Shown here: positions 46,313 to 55,057 of the stretch, piece by piece | Position numbering within the stretch: position 1 is the first letter of the stretch | Layout of the letters: each line of letters starts with the position of its first letter | Origin: Beijerinckiaceae bacterium | GTDB taxonomy: Bacteria > Pseudomonadota > Alphaproteobacteria > Rhizobiales > Beijerinckiaceae | Assembly (NCBI GenBank): GCA_004564215.1 | Contig: CP024846.1 | Coordinates: forward strand, 1,674,001 to 1,738,000 | DNA: 64,000 nt | Direction: 5' to 3' | Position numbers and translations under genes: made by a program | Notes under the pieces: generated by a model | What the model was told of the DNA's origin: nothing | Databases searched by the model: none | What the model saw: the letters and a program-made list of their open reading frames with translations, nothing else

Positions 46313-46429
46313 CGGCCGCGATTTCACTCGACCCACGGCGCTGAATTTGTTGTCGCGCGCAATTTTATTCGGGCGCATGATCGGTCCGCGTGGAATCGAT
46401 CGGATCCCAAGCCAAGGCGAAGATTTGCA

Positions 46430-47467
46430 ATGAAATTTCTTGATTCTGCCAGGGTATATATCCGGTCCGGCGACGGAGGGGCCGGATGTCTGTCGTTCCG
46501 GCGCGAGAAATTCATTGAGTTCGGCGGCCCGGACGGGGGCGATGGGGGCCGCGGCGGCGACGTCATCGCCGAATGCGTTTCCGGTCTCAACACATTGGTC
46601 GACTATCGCTACCAGCAGCATTTCAAGGCCGCCACCGGCATGCACGGCATGGGGAAGAATCGCGCCGGCGGCAAAGGCGCCGATGCGATTTTGAAAGTGC
46701 CGGCGGGAACGCAGATTTTCGACGAGGAAGGCGACGTCCTGCTTGCGGATTTGACCGAGGTCGGACAACGGGTCAGGCTTGCGCGCGGCGGCAATGGCGG
46801 CTTCGGCAACACCCATTTCAAAACCTCGACCAATCAGGCGCCGCGCCGCGCCAATCCGGGCCAAGAGGGCGAGGAGCGCGTCATTTTGCTCCGTTTGAAA
46901 CTGATCGCCGACGCCGGTCTCATTGGCCTGCCCAATGCCGGCAAATCGACGTTTCTTGCGACCGTCAGCGCGGCAAGGCCGAAAATCGCCGATTATCCGT
47001 TTACGACCCTTCATCCGCAGCTCGGGGTTGCGTCCTGCGATGGCCGCGAATTTGTCATCGCCGATATTCCGGGTTTGATCGAAGGGGCGCATGAGGGGGT
47101 GGGGCTCGGCGATAGGTTTCTCGGCCATGTCGAACGTTGCGGCGTGCTGCTTCATCTCGTCGATGCCGGGACCGAACATGCGGGCAAGGCCTATAAGACC
47201 GTGCGCCGCGAACTTGAGGCCTATGAAGGCGGACTGGCGGAGAAGCCGGAAATCGTCGCGCTCTCCAAGATCGACACCGTCGATGCCGCAACCTTGCAGG
47301 CCCAAGCACTGCGCCTCAAACGCGCCGCCAAGCAAACGCCCTTGCGGCTTTCCTCCGCAACCGGCACCAATTTGCGCGAAACTCTGCGCCGGCTGTTAAG
47401 CGTCATCGACGAGGCGCGCGCTGCGCAAGAGGTTCAGCCCGGCCCAATCGCGGAGTGGCATCCGTGA
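46430..47467 (+). CDS. obgE: GTPase Obg/CgtA
   Basis: ObgE is an essential GTPase in 50S assembly and stringent control. The 345-aa protein has the glycine-rich Obg domain (residues 1-158; [24 protein letters not shown] repeats, [10 protein letters not shown]). The G domain follows with G1 LPNAGKST, G2 [12 protein letters not shown]3 [16 protein letters not shown] and G4 SKID. It ends shortly after the G domain, without a long C-terminal extension. Its stop overlaps the GTG start of proB. Confidence 0.96.
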   Translation: MKFLDSARVYIRSGDGGAGCLSFRREKFIEFGGPDGGDGGRGGDVIAECVSGLNTLVDYRYQQHFKAATGMHGMGKNRAGGKGADAILKVPAGTQIFDEEGDVLLADLTEVGQRVRLARGGNGGFGNTHFKTSTNQAPRRANPGQEGEERVILLRLKLIADAGLIGLPNAGKSTFLATVSAARPKIADYPFTTLHPQLGVASCDGREFVIADIPGLIEGAHEGVGLGDRFLGHVERCGVLLHLVDAGTEHAGKAYKTVRRELEAYEGGLAEKPEIVALSKIDTVDAATLQAQALRLKRAAKQTPLRLSSATGTNLRETLRRLLSVIDEARAAQEVQPGPIAEWHP

Positions 47468-48663
47468 GTACGGCCGGCCAAGTCGAGACGGCTCTCCCGG
47501 CGGCGCTGCCATGCCTGAAAAATTTTCGCCGCATTGTGATCAAGGTCGGCTCGTCCTTGCTGGTCAATCGGGCCGAGGGCGGCGCCAAGCGCAAATGGCT
47601 CGTGACGCTCGCGCAGGACATCGCGGATCTGCATCGGCAGGGCGCCGATGTTCTGGTGGTGTCTTCTGGCTCGATCGCACTTGGGCGAACCGTGCTGGCG
47701 CTGCCGGAACGCGATCTCAAGCTCGAAGACAGCCAGGCAGCGGCCGCCGTCGGCCAGATCGCCTTGGCGCGGCTCTGGGCCGAGGTCTTGGCCGATCAAA
47801 AATTGACCGCCGGGCAAATCCTGGTCACGCTCGGCGACACCGAGGAACGCCAGCGCTATCTCAATGCGCGGGCGACGATCGGACGCTTGCTCGATCTCCG
47901 CGCCGTGCCCGTCATCAATGAAAACGATACGGTCGCCACCAATGAGATCCGCTACGGCGACAATGACCGCCTGGCGGCGCGGGTCGCGACCATGGCGAGC
48001 GCCGATCTTTTGATCCTGCTCTCCGATGTTCAAGGGCTTTATACCGCGCCCCCGGCGGAAAATCCCGACGCCAAGCTGATCCCGGTGGTTTTCCGGGTCA
48101 GCGCCGAGATCGAGGCCATGGCCGGCGGCGCCGCTTCCTCGCTGTCGCGCGGCGGCATGCGCACCAAGATCGAGGCGGCAAAGATTGCAACGACCGGCGG
48201 CACCCATATGCTGATCACCGACGGCCGGGTCGAGCACCCGATTTCGCGCATAGATGACGGCGTGCCCTGTACCTGGTTCCTCACCGGCTCCAATCCCGTG
48301 ACCGCACGAAAAAAATGGATTGCGGGGTCGCTCGAACCGCGCGGCGTTCTGCATGTCGATGCCGGAGCGGTGCGGGCGATCATGAATGGTAAAAGCCTCT
48401 TGCCTGCCGGAGTGACCCGGGTGGAGGGCAATTTTACGAGCGGAGATTGCGTCCTGATCCGCGATCCGCGGGCCGCCGAGATCGGACGGGGCCTCGTTGG
48501 CTATGATGCGATCGAGGCGGTCTTGATCGCCGGACGCAATTCGCAGGATATACTGAGCCTGCTTGGCGCACCGGGGCGCACGGTCATCATCCACCGCGAC
48601 GATATGGTCGTCACCTCGGATCGCAACGGCACAACGGAGCCGATCGGCAATGGAACCTCTTAA
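47464..48663 (+). CDS. proB: Glutamate 5-kinase
   Basis: ProB phosphorylates glutamate, the first and feedback-controlled step of proline synthesis. The 399-aa protein has the amino-acid kinase domain ([59 protein letters not shown] [16 protein letters not shown]). A C-terminal PUA domain lies at about 300-385 ([14 protein letters not shown]). The GTG at 47464 overlaps the obgE stop (GTGA) and is preferred to the frame extension at 47455. Its end overlaps proA by 14 nt. Confidence 0.95.
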   Translation: MSTAGQVETALPAALPCLKNFRRIVIKVGSSLLVNRAEGGAKRKWLVTLAQDIADLHRQGADVLVVSSGSIALGRTVLALPERDLKLEDSQAAAAVGQIALARLWAEVLADQKLTAGQILVTLGDTEERQRYLNARATIGRLLDLRAVPVINENDTVATNEIRYGDNDRLAARVATMASADLLILLSDVQGLYTAPPAENPDAKLIPVVFRVSAEIEAMAGGAASSLSRGGMRTKIEAAKIATTGGTHMLITDGRVEHPISRIDDGVPCTWFLTGSNPVTARKKWIAGSLEPRGVLHVDAGAVRAIMNGKSLLPAGVTRVEGNFTSGDCVLIRDPRAAEIGRGLVGYDAIEAVLIAGRNSQDILSLLGAPGRTVIIHRDDMVVTSDRNGTTEPIGNGTS

Positions 48664-49948
48664 GCGAATCGAGGGCGGCGCGGCCCACTCCGACACCGCC
48701 GGCCTGATGGCCGAAATCGGGCGGTCAGCCCGCGCCACCGCGCACCGGCTTTCGCTCGCCTCGACCGAAGCCAAGAACCGGGCGATTCGCACGGCGGCTT
48801 CCATGCTGCGCCAGCGGGCGCCCGAAATTCTTGCCGCCAATGCGCGTGATATGGCGGCGGCCAAGACGAACAATGTGGCGAGCGCATTCCTCGACCGGCT
48901 GGCGCTCGACGACGCCCGAATCGAGGCCGCGGCTCAAGGACTCGACGCAATTGCCGCCCTGCCCGATCCGGTCGGGCGCATCCTGGCGCGGCTCGATCGC
49001 CCCAATGGTCTTGTCATCGAGCGCGTCGCAACTCCGCTCGGCGTGATCGGCGTCATTTATGAAAGCCGCCCCGCCGTCACCGCCGACGCCGGAGCGCTCT
49101 GCCTGAAAGCCGGCAATGTAGCTATCTTGCGTGGCGGTTCGGAAAGCTTTTTCTCCAGCCATGCAATCCATGACTGCCTCGTCGCGGGCCTGATCGATGC
49201 CGGCCTGCCCGCGGATGCGATCATTCTGGTGCCGACAAAGGACCGTGCGGCGGTGGGCGAGATGCTTGCGGGCCTGCAGGGAAATATCGACGTGATCGTG
49301 CCGCGCGGCGGCAAGAGCCTCGTGGCCCGCGTCCAGGCGGAAGCAAGAGTTCCGGTGTTCGCGCATCTCGAAGGCATTGTGCATATTTTCATCGACCGCG
49401 ACGCCGACCTTTGCAAAGCGGAAACCATCGTTCTCAATGCCAAACTGCGCCGGACCGGTATTTGCGGTGCCGCGGAAATCCTTCTCGTCGATCGTGCCTG
49501 CGCGCCAACCCATTTACGGCCGCTCGTCAAAATGCTGCTCGATGCCGGCTGCGCGGTGCGCGGCGATGAAGCGGTGCGCGCCGTGGACCCTCGGGTTACG
49601 CCCGCCAGCGAGGCCGATTGGAGCACCGAATATCTCGATGCGATCATGTCCATTCGTGTGGTCGAGGGAATCGATCAGGCGATCGGCCAGATCGAAACCT
49701 TCGGCTCGCATCATACCGATTGCATTGTCACCGAAAATCAAGCGACCGCGGAGCGCTTCCTGAAAGAGGTGGATTCCGCCATCGTCATGCATAATGCATC
49801 GACGCAATTTGCCGACGGCGGCGAGTTCGGTTTTGGCGCCGAGATCGGGATCGCAACGGGCCGGATGCATGCGCGCGGCCCGGTCGGTCTCGAACAACTG
49901 ACCTCCTTTAAATATCGCGTCCGCGGCAACGGCCAGATTCGCCCTTGA
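48650..49948 (+). CDS. proA: Glutamate-5-semialdehyde dehydrogenase (gamma-glutamyl phosphate reductase)
   Basis: ProA reduces gamma-glutamyl phosphate made by ProB. The 432-aa aldehyde dehydrogenase superfamily protein has [49 protein letters not shown], and the catalytic Cys in [39 protein letters not shown] comes near the end. The start at 48650 ([10 protein letters not shown]) overlaps the proB 3' end by 14 nt. The stop overlaps the TTG start of nadD. Confidence 0.96.
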   Translation: MEPLKRIEGGAAHSDTAGLMAEIGRSARATAHRLSLASTEAKNRAIRTAASMLRQRAPEILAANARDMAAAKTNNVASAFLDRLALDDARIEAAAQGLDAIAALPDPVGRILARLDRPNGLVIERVATPLGVIGVIYESRPAVTADAGALCLKAGNVAILRGGSESFFSSHAIHDCLVAGLIDAGLPADAIILVPTKDRAAVGEMLAGLQGNIDVIVPRGGKSLVARVQAEARVPVFAHLEGIVHIFIDRDADLCKAETIVLNAKLRRTGICGAAEILLVDRACAPTHLRPLVKMLLDAGCAVRGDEAVRAVDPRVTPASEADWSTEYLDAIMSIRVVEGIDQAIGQIETFGSHHTDCIVTENQATAERFLKEVDSAIVMHNASTQFADGGEFGFGAEIGIATGRMHARGPVGLEQLTSFKYRVRGNGQIRP

Positions 49949-50577
49949 GTGTCGTAAGCCCTTTCAAAATGCCGCCCCATGCGCCAGGCCTGCGCATCGG
50001 GCTTCTAGGCGGCAGTTTCAATCCGGCGCATGACGGTCATCGGGAAGTGAGCTTGATCGCGCTCCGGCGTTTGCGCCTCGATCAGGTCTGGTGGCTCGTC
50101 AGTCCCGGCAATCCGTTGAAAGACACCCGCCAATTGGCGCCGCTGGCTTTACGGATCGAAGTCGCGCGCACGGCAAGTCATCATCCGCGGATCGAAGTCA
50201 CTGCGATCGAAGCCACGATCGGCACCGTCTATACCTACGAGACGCTGTCCTATTTGAAAGCGCGCTGCCGTGGCGTTCACTTCGTCTGGCTGATGGGAGC
50301 GGATAATTTTCTGCACTTCGACCGATGGAAACGCTGGCGCGATATCGCAAAACTTGTTCCCATCGCCGTCATCGATCGCCCCGGTTCGACCTTGACAGCA
50401 TTGCATGGGCGGGCGGCGGAAGCCCTTGCACGCTATCGACTTGGCGAAAATGCCAGCGCTCGACTTGCCACGGCCGCGCCGCCTGCATTTGTTTTCCTGC
50501 ACGGGCCGCGCTCACCGATGTCCTCGACGGCGGTGCGGCAAGAAGCGCATTCGCCCCGCGCGCTCGTGTCCAACTGA
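49945..50577 (+). CDS. nadD: Nicotinate-nucleotide adenylyltransferase
   Basis: NadD adenylates nicotinate mononucleotide in NAD synthesis. The 210-aa protein has the nucleotidyltransferase motifs [20 protein letters not shown] (with HxGH), [33 protein letters not shown] and the closing [10 protein letters not shown] (ISSTxxR form). I annotate TTG 49945, which overlaps the proA stop (TTGA). ATG 49969, just before the conserved region, is the alternative. The next genes of the usual order (rsfS, rlmH) do not follow; the ftr operon is convergent 10 nt away. Confidence 0.93.
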   Translation: MSVVSPFKMPPHAPGLRIGLLGGSFNPAHDGHREVSLIALRRLRLDQVWWLVSPGNPLKDTRQLAPLALRIEVARTASHHPRIEVTAIEATIGTVYTYETLSYLKARCRGVHFVWLMGADNFLHFDRWKRWRDIAKLVPIAVIDRPGSTLTALHGRAAEALARYRLGENASARLATAAPPAFVFLHGPRSPMSSTAVRQEAHSPRALVSN

Positions 50578-50587
50578 AGCGCCGGAC

Positions 50588-52060
50588 TTACCAGACCCAG
50601 AAAAGCATCACCCAGCTTGCTGCGCCGATCGACGCTGCAAGACCGACGAAGAGCGCTGCTACGCATTGCCGGGCCAAGTGCCGTGTGCCCTGGCCCGCGA
50701 TCTTCCAGCCAAGGACAATCGACCAGAGCGCCGCGCCGGCCAGCAGCACAGCCCGCAACGGTCCCGCTAAAGCAACCGACAGACCCTCATTACGGAGCGC
50801 CGTAACGGTGATCGCGCTCAAACCGAGAAACACGCCGCAGGCCGCGATGGGGATGAGGCTCTGCGCGAAATGATGAAACCTCGGGCTCGACCAGGCGCCA
50901 AGGCTGCGTGTGGCCAGCCACAAGCATGATGAGACCAAGGCGCCGATCGCGATCGCGGTCGCGAAGATATAGATCAAGAGCACGCCGCCATCGAGAACGG
51001 TCATTTGATCGTTGACGTCGGGATAATCCGTCAGGATCCACCAGGGCGGCTGCAGCCGAAGCGGCCACATGATCGCATGATCGACAAGCCAGCCGGCGAG
51101 CGCCTGCTTGAGCGCGACATACCAGGGGCTGACGCTCCAATGAAAGGCGCCGACCGCGATTCCCATCAGGCCGAAAATGATGAGCAGACTTTCCCAAGGT
51201 TTCGGTGCGGCTCCGGCGACATGCAGGATTTCATCATTGGGCGAGCGCGGCGCGAGTTCGATGGCATCGCGAAAGCCGCTGCACCGCCCGCACATGTGGC
51301 ACTCGCCGCTGCCCTGCATGGTCCGGATGGCAACGAGCGGCGCGCAATTGACGGCCCGCACGCCGGCATTGCCGGTTTGGCGCGAATGAGTCCAAGCCTC
51401 CTGATCGACGCTGAAATGCACCGGGGCAAGCTTGGCCAACAATCCAAAGACGCCGTTCACCGGACAGAGATAGCGGCACCAAACCCTTTTGTTGCGGCCA
51501 TAGAGATAGCCCACGAGGATTGCGCCACAGGTCGAGCCGCCAAGGATCAGCAAGGCCGGCTTTGGATATTGATAGACGCTCACCATTTGGCCGTAGATCG
51601 TGGTGAGGGCGAAAGCCACAAAGGGCCAGCCCCTCCAGGTGATCCAGCGCGGGATCGCATGGCCTCTGCTGAAATGGCTGGTCATCTCGGTGAGCGCGCC
51701 CTCCGGGCAGAACAGACCGCACCACGCCCGGCCGACCAAGATCATGCTGAGAAGGACGAAGGGCCACCAAATGCCCCAGAAAGCGAATTGCGCGAACAAG
51801 GTCAGATTGTCGAAGATATGCGCCAGCCGCCCCGGCAGTGGCAGAAATGCCGGCACCGCGACCAGCACGATATAAATGCCGACAATCACCCATTGCCCGC
51901 GCTGGATCAGGCGCTGGTGATGCCGCAGCCAATTGCCGAACGAAGATAGGCCGCGCGAAAGCAAATTCGGGCGCGGCGGTTCAAGGCGGGAAGGCGAGAT
52001 GGGCCGCGCGGGCTGCGCCATAGGTTCGGCGGGCTCGGGCGAAACCAGAAATGCCGCCAT
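50588..52060 (-). CDS. ftrD: FtrD-like membrane-bound 4Fe-4S protein of ferrous iron uptake
   Basis: This 490-aa polytopic protein has two NapH-like cysteine motifs, RAWCGLFCPEGALTEM (about 118-133) and WCRYLCPVNGVFGLLAK (about 198-214). It also has a ferredoxin-like GECHMCGRCSGFRDAIELAP. About ten hydrophobic segments span the length. In Brucella-type FtrABCD systems FtrD is thought to shuttle electrons for periplasmic Fe(II) oxidation by the P19-like FtrA and transport by the FTR1-like FtrC. The start at 52060 has GGAG about 9 nt upstream. Upstream lies ftrB after two repeat copies; no ftrC is present. Confidence 0.82.
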   Translation of the reverse strand: MAAFLVSPEPAEPMAQPARPISPSRLEPPRPNLLSRGLSSFGNWLRHHQRLIQRGQWVIVGIYIVLVAVPAFLPLPGRLAHIFDNLTLFAQFAFWGIWWPFVLLSMILVGRAWCGLFCPEGALTEMTSHFSRGHAIPRWITWRGWPFVAFALTTIYGQMVSVYQYPKPALLILGGSTCGAILVGYLYGRNKRVWCRYLCPVNGVFGLLAKLAPVHFSVDQEAWTHSRQTGNAGVRAVNCAPLVAIRTMQGSGECHMCGRCSGFRDAIELAPRSPNDEILHVAGAAPKPWESLLIIFGLMGIAVGAFHWSVSPWYVALKQALAGWLVDHAIMWPLRLQPPWWILTDYPDVNDQMTVLDGGVLLIYIFATAIAIGALVSSCLWLATRSLGAWSSPRFHHFAQSLIPIAACGVFLGLSAITVTALRNEGLSVALAGPLRAVLLAGAALWSIVLGWKIAGQGTRHLARQCVAALFVGLAASIGAASWVMLFWVW

Positions 52061-52085
52061 AAAAACCAGTCTCCAACTCTTGCGG

Positions 52086-52188
52086 GCATGACCCCATCCG
52101 AAAAGTCTGCAACTTTGCGGGATCATGCTTTTATCTGTTGTGCCGCATGACCCCATCCGAAAAGTCTGCAACTTTGCGGGATCATGCT
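52086..52188. repeat. Exact tandem duplication of a 44-bp palindromic repeat between ftrD and ftrB
   Basis: Bases 52086-52129 and 52145-52188 are identical over 44 bp (GCATGACCCCATCCGAAAAG at one end, GCGGGATCATGCT at the other). They are spaced by 15 bp. Each unit is palindromic at its ends (AGCATGATCC/GGGGTCATGC). The second copy ends one base before the ftrB stop trinucleotide on the plus strand, so repeat and stop codon abut. The element occupies the place where ftrC is found in complete ftr operons. Confidence 0.92.
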
Positions 52189-52548
52189 CTACTTCGCGAT
52201 CAGCACTGCCTTCGGCGCGTCGGGGTGGAAATCGTCGAAGAAAACATATTCGCCCGGTTCAAGCGTCCTGAACACCAGTATCGATGTCGATTGCGGAGCA
52301 AGGACTTTTTCCTTGCGCAATTCATTGCTCTCGAACTCGGCCGGCGTATCGCCTTTGTTGCGCAATTGCAGCTGAAAGCGCCGATTGGCCGGAACTTCAA
52401 GCCGCTGCGGTTCGACCTTTCCGTTGTCGAACTCGATCGTAAAAACAGGCTCCTCTTCCACATGCGCGCTGGTCGAAACGACGACCCAGCAAAGCGCGAG
52501 CAAGGGCACCCATAAGACACGCAAGCCAACTCTCCGCCGCTGTTTCAA
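52189..52548 (-). CDS. ftrB: FtrB-like periplasmic cupredoxin-domain protein
   Basis: This 119-aa protein has a signal peptide (MKQRRRVGLRVLWVPLLALC, cleavage about residue 31) and a cupredoxin-like beta-barrel. Its parts are FTIEFDNGKVEPQRLEVPAN, RFQLQLRNKGDTPAEFESNE, then APQSTSILVFRTLEPGEYVF and FDDFHPDAPKAVLI. The usual Cys-x-x-x-x-His copper site is not intact; I see His in DFHPD and Glu residues only, as in FtrB/EfeO-N type domains. The start is TTG 52548, overlapping the ftrA stop (TTGA); the frame is open further upstream. Confidence 0.8.
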   Translation of the reverse strand: MKQRRRVGLRVLWVPLLALCWVVVSTSAHVEEEPVFTIEFDNGKVEPQRLEVPANRRFQLQLRNKGDTPAEFESNELRKEKVLAPQSTSILVFRTLEPGEYVFFDDFHPDAPKAVLIAK

Positions 52549-53090
52549 TAGGCGCCCTTCTTTCCCGCTCCGGCGAAGATGAATTGATAATCGACCGAGA
52601 AGGGCGCGAACCAAGGGGCGACACCGGTCTCCTTATCGACATGGCGGCCGAAATGGACGTGCTTATTTTCGCTCGGCGGGGAAATTGTAAGCGTCAGTCT
52701 ATATTTGCCCGGCCCCATCATTTTGACGTTGTCGCCATAATGCGGTCCGTCATTGGCGACCATCGGCATGAACTCGCCTTTTTGCGTTTGATTGTCATCG
52801 AGCTTCGTCAATTCATAAGCGACGGCGAGATAGGGAATCCAATCCCCTTGCGCAAAACCATTTTTGTTGTCCTTGGCCGCCTTAATGTCGGACTCGATAT
52901 GGACGTCGGACTCTTTGGCGGGACGCATCGCATCGGGCGGATCCATCTCAATGGGCTGCAGATAAACTGCAGCAATTTCCATTCCATTCTTCTCCTGAGG
53001 TGCGCCAATGGGATATTCCTTGGCCGCGAGGGGGGATGCAATGACAAGGGCTCCCGCCATGCAAATGAAAGTAAAGCCGGTCCGTGTCAT
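52545..53090 (-). CDS. ftrA: FtrA, P19/Tp34-family periplasmic iron-binding protein
   Basis: This 181-aa precursor has a signal peptide (MTRTGFTFICMAGALVIASP, then LAAKEYPIG). The mature part is a Tp34/P19 domain that binds Fe and Cu at a dimer interface. Visible elements are GMEIAAVYLQPIEMDPPDAM (the metal-site Glu and Met region), DVHIESDIKAAKDN, FMPMVANDGPHYGDNVKMMG and NKHVHFGRHVDKETG with His ligands. It opens the ftr operon. The start at 53090 is the signal-peptide start; an upstream ATG at 53162 is not supported. Confidence 0.9.
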   Translation of the reverse strand: MTRTGFTFICMAGALVIASPLAAKEYPIGAPQEKNGMEIAAVYLQPIEMDPPDAMRPAKESDVHIESDIKAAKDNKNGFAQGDWIPYLAVAYELTKLDDNQTQKGEFMPMVANDGPHYGDNVKMMGPGKYRLTLTISPPSENKHVHFGRHVDKETGVAPWFAPFSVDYQFIFAGAGKKGAY

Positions 53091-53213
53091 TTTGCTTCCC
53101 TGGAAAGCCCCGCGTATGATTTCGAATCCGGGAGTTTCTAAATAATTATACCGCATCAACAAGCGATTTCGATACTGAAATAGCGGGCGTGTACATTGAA
53201 AAAAGCCCTATCT

Positions 53214-53257
53214 ATTTTAAAATCATTTTAAAATACCTAGTTTAGAATAGGTTTAAG
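53214..53257. promoter_or_regulatory. Candidate iron-responsive operator region upstream of ftrA
   Basis: Two copies of ATTTTAAAAT, each a 10-bp palindrome, stand one base apart (53214-53223 and 53225-53234). They are followed at 53241-53257 by TTTAGAATAGGTTTAAG. Its TTTAGAA half matches the iron control element half-site bound by Irr in the Hyphomicrobiales (consensus TTTAGAAnnnTTCTAAA); the second half is poor. The region is the only strongly AT-rich stretch upstream of ftrA. Regulation by Irr or another iron regulator is inferred, not shown. Confidence 0.4.
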
Positions 53258-53296
53258 CTAACTGGACTCAGCGATTTGCCTTGATTTGAATCTACC

Positions 53297-53358
53297 TGCA
53301 ACTTTTCGGGTTCATGCTCTTGATCCGTTGGTTTCACCGCATGATCTTAATCCGAAAA
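53297..53358. repeat. Degenerate copy of the GATCATGCT repeat family
   Basis: GCAACTTTTCGGGTTCATGCT, a spacer containing TTGATCCGTTG, and GCATGATCTTAATCCGAAAA reproduce the junction of the two units in the ftr tandem repeat (same order and similar spacer), with several substitutions. It sits upstream of the ftr operon, between the AT-rich operator region and the orphan gene at 53372. Confidence 0.65.
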
Positions 53359-53371
53359 AAGGCTTATCTCC

Positions 53372-53839
53372 TCACTCTGGCCCCTCTAAATCTTGTTGGT
53401 GGTGAGCGCGTTGCAGTGTTTCAGTAGGAAGTCCTAGAAGCCGGAATTTGAACCCAGGATCGTCTTTTGGATCGGAAGGCTGAATGTCGGCACGAAGTTC
53501 ACGAACCAATGTATTCAAAAGGCGGTCATGAGCCTCTTCGGTTCGTTGAGGGTTTTTGCAGGAAATCTCGTCTTGAAAGTCACGGAGGGCACGCAGCACA
53601 GGCATTGGCGCGATCAACGACATCGTGTTCACGGTATCGGTGTATTGGCGCATGGCGTCTGGGTTCGCCCTACCCTCTACATTACTAGACAATGCAAACA
53701 TAAAGTTCTGATATTGTTCAAGTTTTATTTTTCGCCAATCCGCTTCATGCTCCCTTCTACGTGTAAGGAAATAGGTAATTACTACTGCGATAAGCGCGGT
53801 CACCGCAGATACGCCAGCCGTTATTTTGGCAGTCAGCAT
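53372..53839 (-). CDS. Single-pass membrane protein of unknown function (AT-richer orphan)
   Basis: This 155-aa protein has one N-terminal TM helix (MLTAKITAGVSAVTALIAVV, continuing ITYFLTRRR, residues 5-27, with positive residues after it) and a cytoplasmic helical domain with MRQYTDTVNTMSLIAPMPVL. The pattern resembles small TM-plus-helix orphans often found in genomic islands. I do not recognise the family. The start at 53839 is favoured over 53845 by AGGT spacing. Base composition is lower in GC than in the neighbours, and it lies between two degenerate repeat copies, which suggests acquired DNA. Confidence 0.65.
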   Translation of the reverse strand: MLTAKITAGVSAVTALIAVVITYFLTRRREHEADWRKIKLEQYQNFMFALSSNVEGRANPDAMRQYTDTVNTMSLIAPMPVLRALRDFQDEISCKNPQRTEEAHDRLLNTLVRELRADIQPSDPKDDPGFKFRLLGLPTETLQRAHHQQDLEGPE

Positions 53840-54005
53840 CGTCATCTACCTATGTTGATACGGTGTCGGGAGTCGATACTCACACTACAAGAAGAATAGT
53901 TTTGAAAAGTATGTTGAATCAGTCAGAGAAATCTGGACTCTATATTCGCGGTCATTCTCCCTGTTATCGTGGGCGTACGATCCTTGTGAACGGGCGCGCT
54001 GCGAT

Positions 54006-54043
54006 ACCAGGACCCATCCCCACTTTCGGGATCATGCTCTAAG
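54006..54043. repeat. GATCATGCTCT-type repeat at the cobC 3' end
   Basis: CAGGACCCATCCCCACTTTC followed by GGGATCATGCTCTAAG is a member of the same family as at 52086-52188. On the minus strand its end encodes the last codons and the TGA stop of cobC (AGA GCA TGA), so the cobC reading frame ends inside the repeat. Confidence 0.7.
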
Positions 54044-55057
54044 CGCTGCACTGAGGCGCGCCCTGTCGGCATCGTGGCGAGCTATGCCGAAGCGTAGCCA
54101 AGTCGGTCGTTCCTCGAAACGCCGAACCAAAATCCCCTTCGACGCCAGAAGTTCGAAACAACTCGGTGCATCATCGTGCCGCGCGAGCCGGAACAGAGGT
54201 GTGCCGCCAATCGAGGTAAAACCGGCGGCTGAAAGAATCACCTCAAGCGCCGCGGCATCCGCCTCCAGCTTGGCCCGGGTCGTTGCAAGCCAGGCCTTGT
54301 CCAGCAAAGCTCTTGTGCCGAACTCAATCGCAGCGCCCGAGACGGGCCAGGGACCGAGAGCGGCGCGCAATCGCTCCGCCAATGATTTTGGCGCGAGCGC
54401 GAAACCAAGCCGAAGTCCTGGCAGACCGTAAGTCTTGCCGAAAGAGCGCAATGCGATGGTGCCCTGCGCGGGCATCCGCGGAACGACGCTGGCGCCGGGT
54501 TCAAGAAAATCGATGAAGGCTTCATCAACCAGCAGCAAACCCTCATGCGCGGACATGGCCGCCGCGAGGGCGTGGAGATCGGCGGCGGTGACAAGGCGTC
54601 CATCTGGGTTATTGGGATTGACGACGATGGCGACATCCGCGTCAGCCAGACCGGCGAGATCGGCGGCGGTTGTGATTTCGGCGCCATTGACCGCCCAGCT
54701 CCGCGCGTACTCGGAGTAAGTGAACCCCAAAATCCCGACCCGCCGAACCGGCAAAAGATAGGGAAGCCAATTGATGACGGCCTGGGTGCCCGGCGCGGCA
54801 ACCACCTCCATCCCCGCCGGAACCTGATAGGCGCGGGCCGCCGCTTGTTCCAATGCGCGCAACGCCTGGGGTTCCGGCAGCCGGGTCGCGCTCTCCAACG
54901 AGAGTTCCCCGCACGGATAAGAATAAGGGTTAATGCCCGTCGAAAGATCGAGCCAAGGCTCCGGCGCCTTGGGGTAGGCCGCCCGCGCGGCCGCCAGGTT
55001 GCCGCCATGACCCACAAGCGCTAAGCGCTGCAAGTCGGGGAGAGGACAATCAGCCAT
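54032..55057 (-). CDS. cobC: Threonine-phosphate decarboxylase (cobalamin nucleotide-loop branch)
   Basis: This PLP enzyme makes (R)-1-amino-2-propanol phosphate for cobinamide. The 341-aa class I/II aminotransferase-like protein has GHGGNLAAARAAYPKAPEPW and DLSTGINPYSYP near the N-terminus, VVAAPGTQAVINWLPYLLPV, VVNPNNPDGRLVTAADLHAL, and the PLP lysine in ALRSFGKTYGLPGLRLGFAL. The ATG at 55057 overlaps the cobD ATG on the other strand. GTG 55015 just before GHGGNL is an alternative start. Its stop is inside a repeat. Confidence 0.92.
   Translation of the reverse strand: MADCPLPDLQRLALVGHGGNLAAARAAYPKAPEPWLDLSTGINPYSYPCGELSLESATRLPEPQALRALEQAAARAYQVPAGMEVVAAPGTQAVINWLPYLLPVRRVGILGFTYSEYARSWAVNGAEITTAADLAGLADADVAIVVNPNNPDGRLVTAADLHALAAAMSAHEGLLLVDEAFIDFLEPGASVVPRMPAQGTIALRSFGKTYGLPGLRLGFALAPKSLAERLRAALGPWPVSGAAIEFGTRALLDKAWLATTRAKLEADAAALEVILSAAGFTSIGGTPLFRLARHDDAPSCFELLASKGILVRRFEERPTWLRFGIARHDADRARLSAALRA

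Noticed and set aside
46193..47335. Antisense frame of about 380 codons opposite obgE
   Set aside because: Shadow of obgE, which has all G motifs on the plus strand.
50588..52060. Calling this gene CcoG or NapH/NosR
   Set aside because: The double CxxxCP motifs are shared, but the size, extra membrane segments and ftrA/ftrB neighbours point to FtrD.
52086..52188. Short CRISPR-like array
   Set aside because: Only two identical units with one 15-bp spacer and no cas genes; the unit belongs to a dispersed palindromic repeat family.
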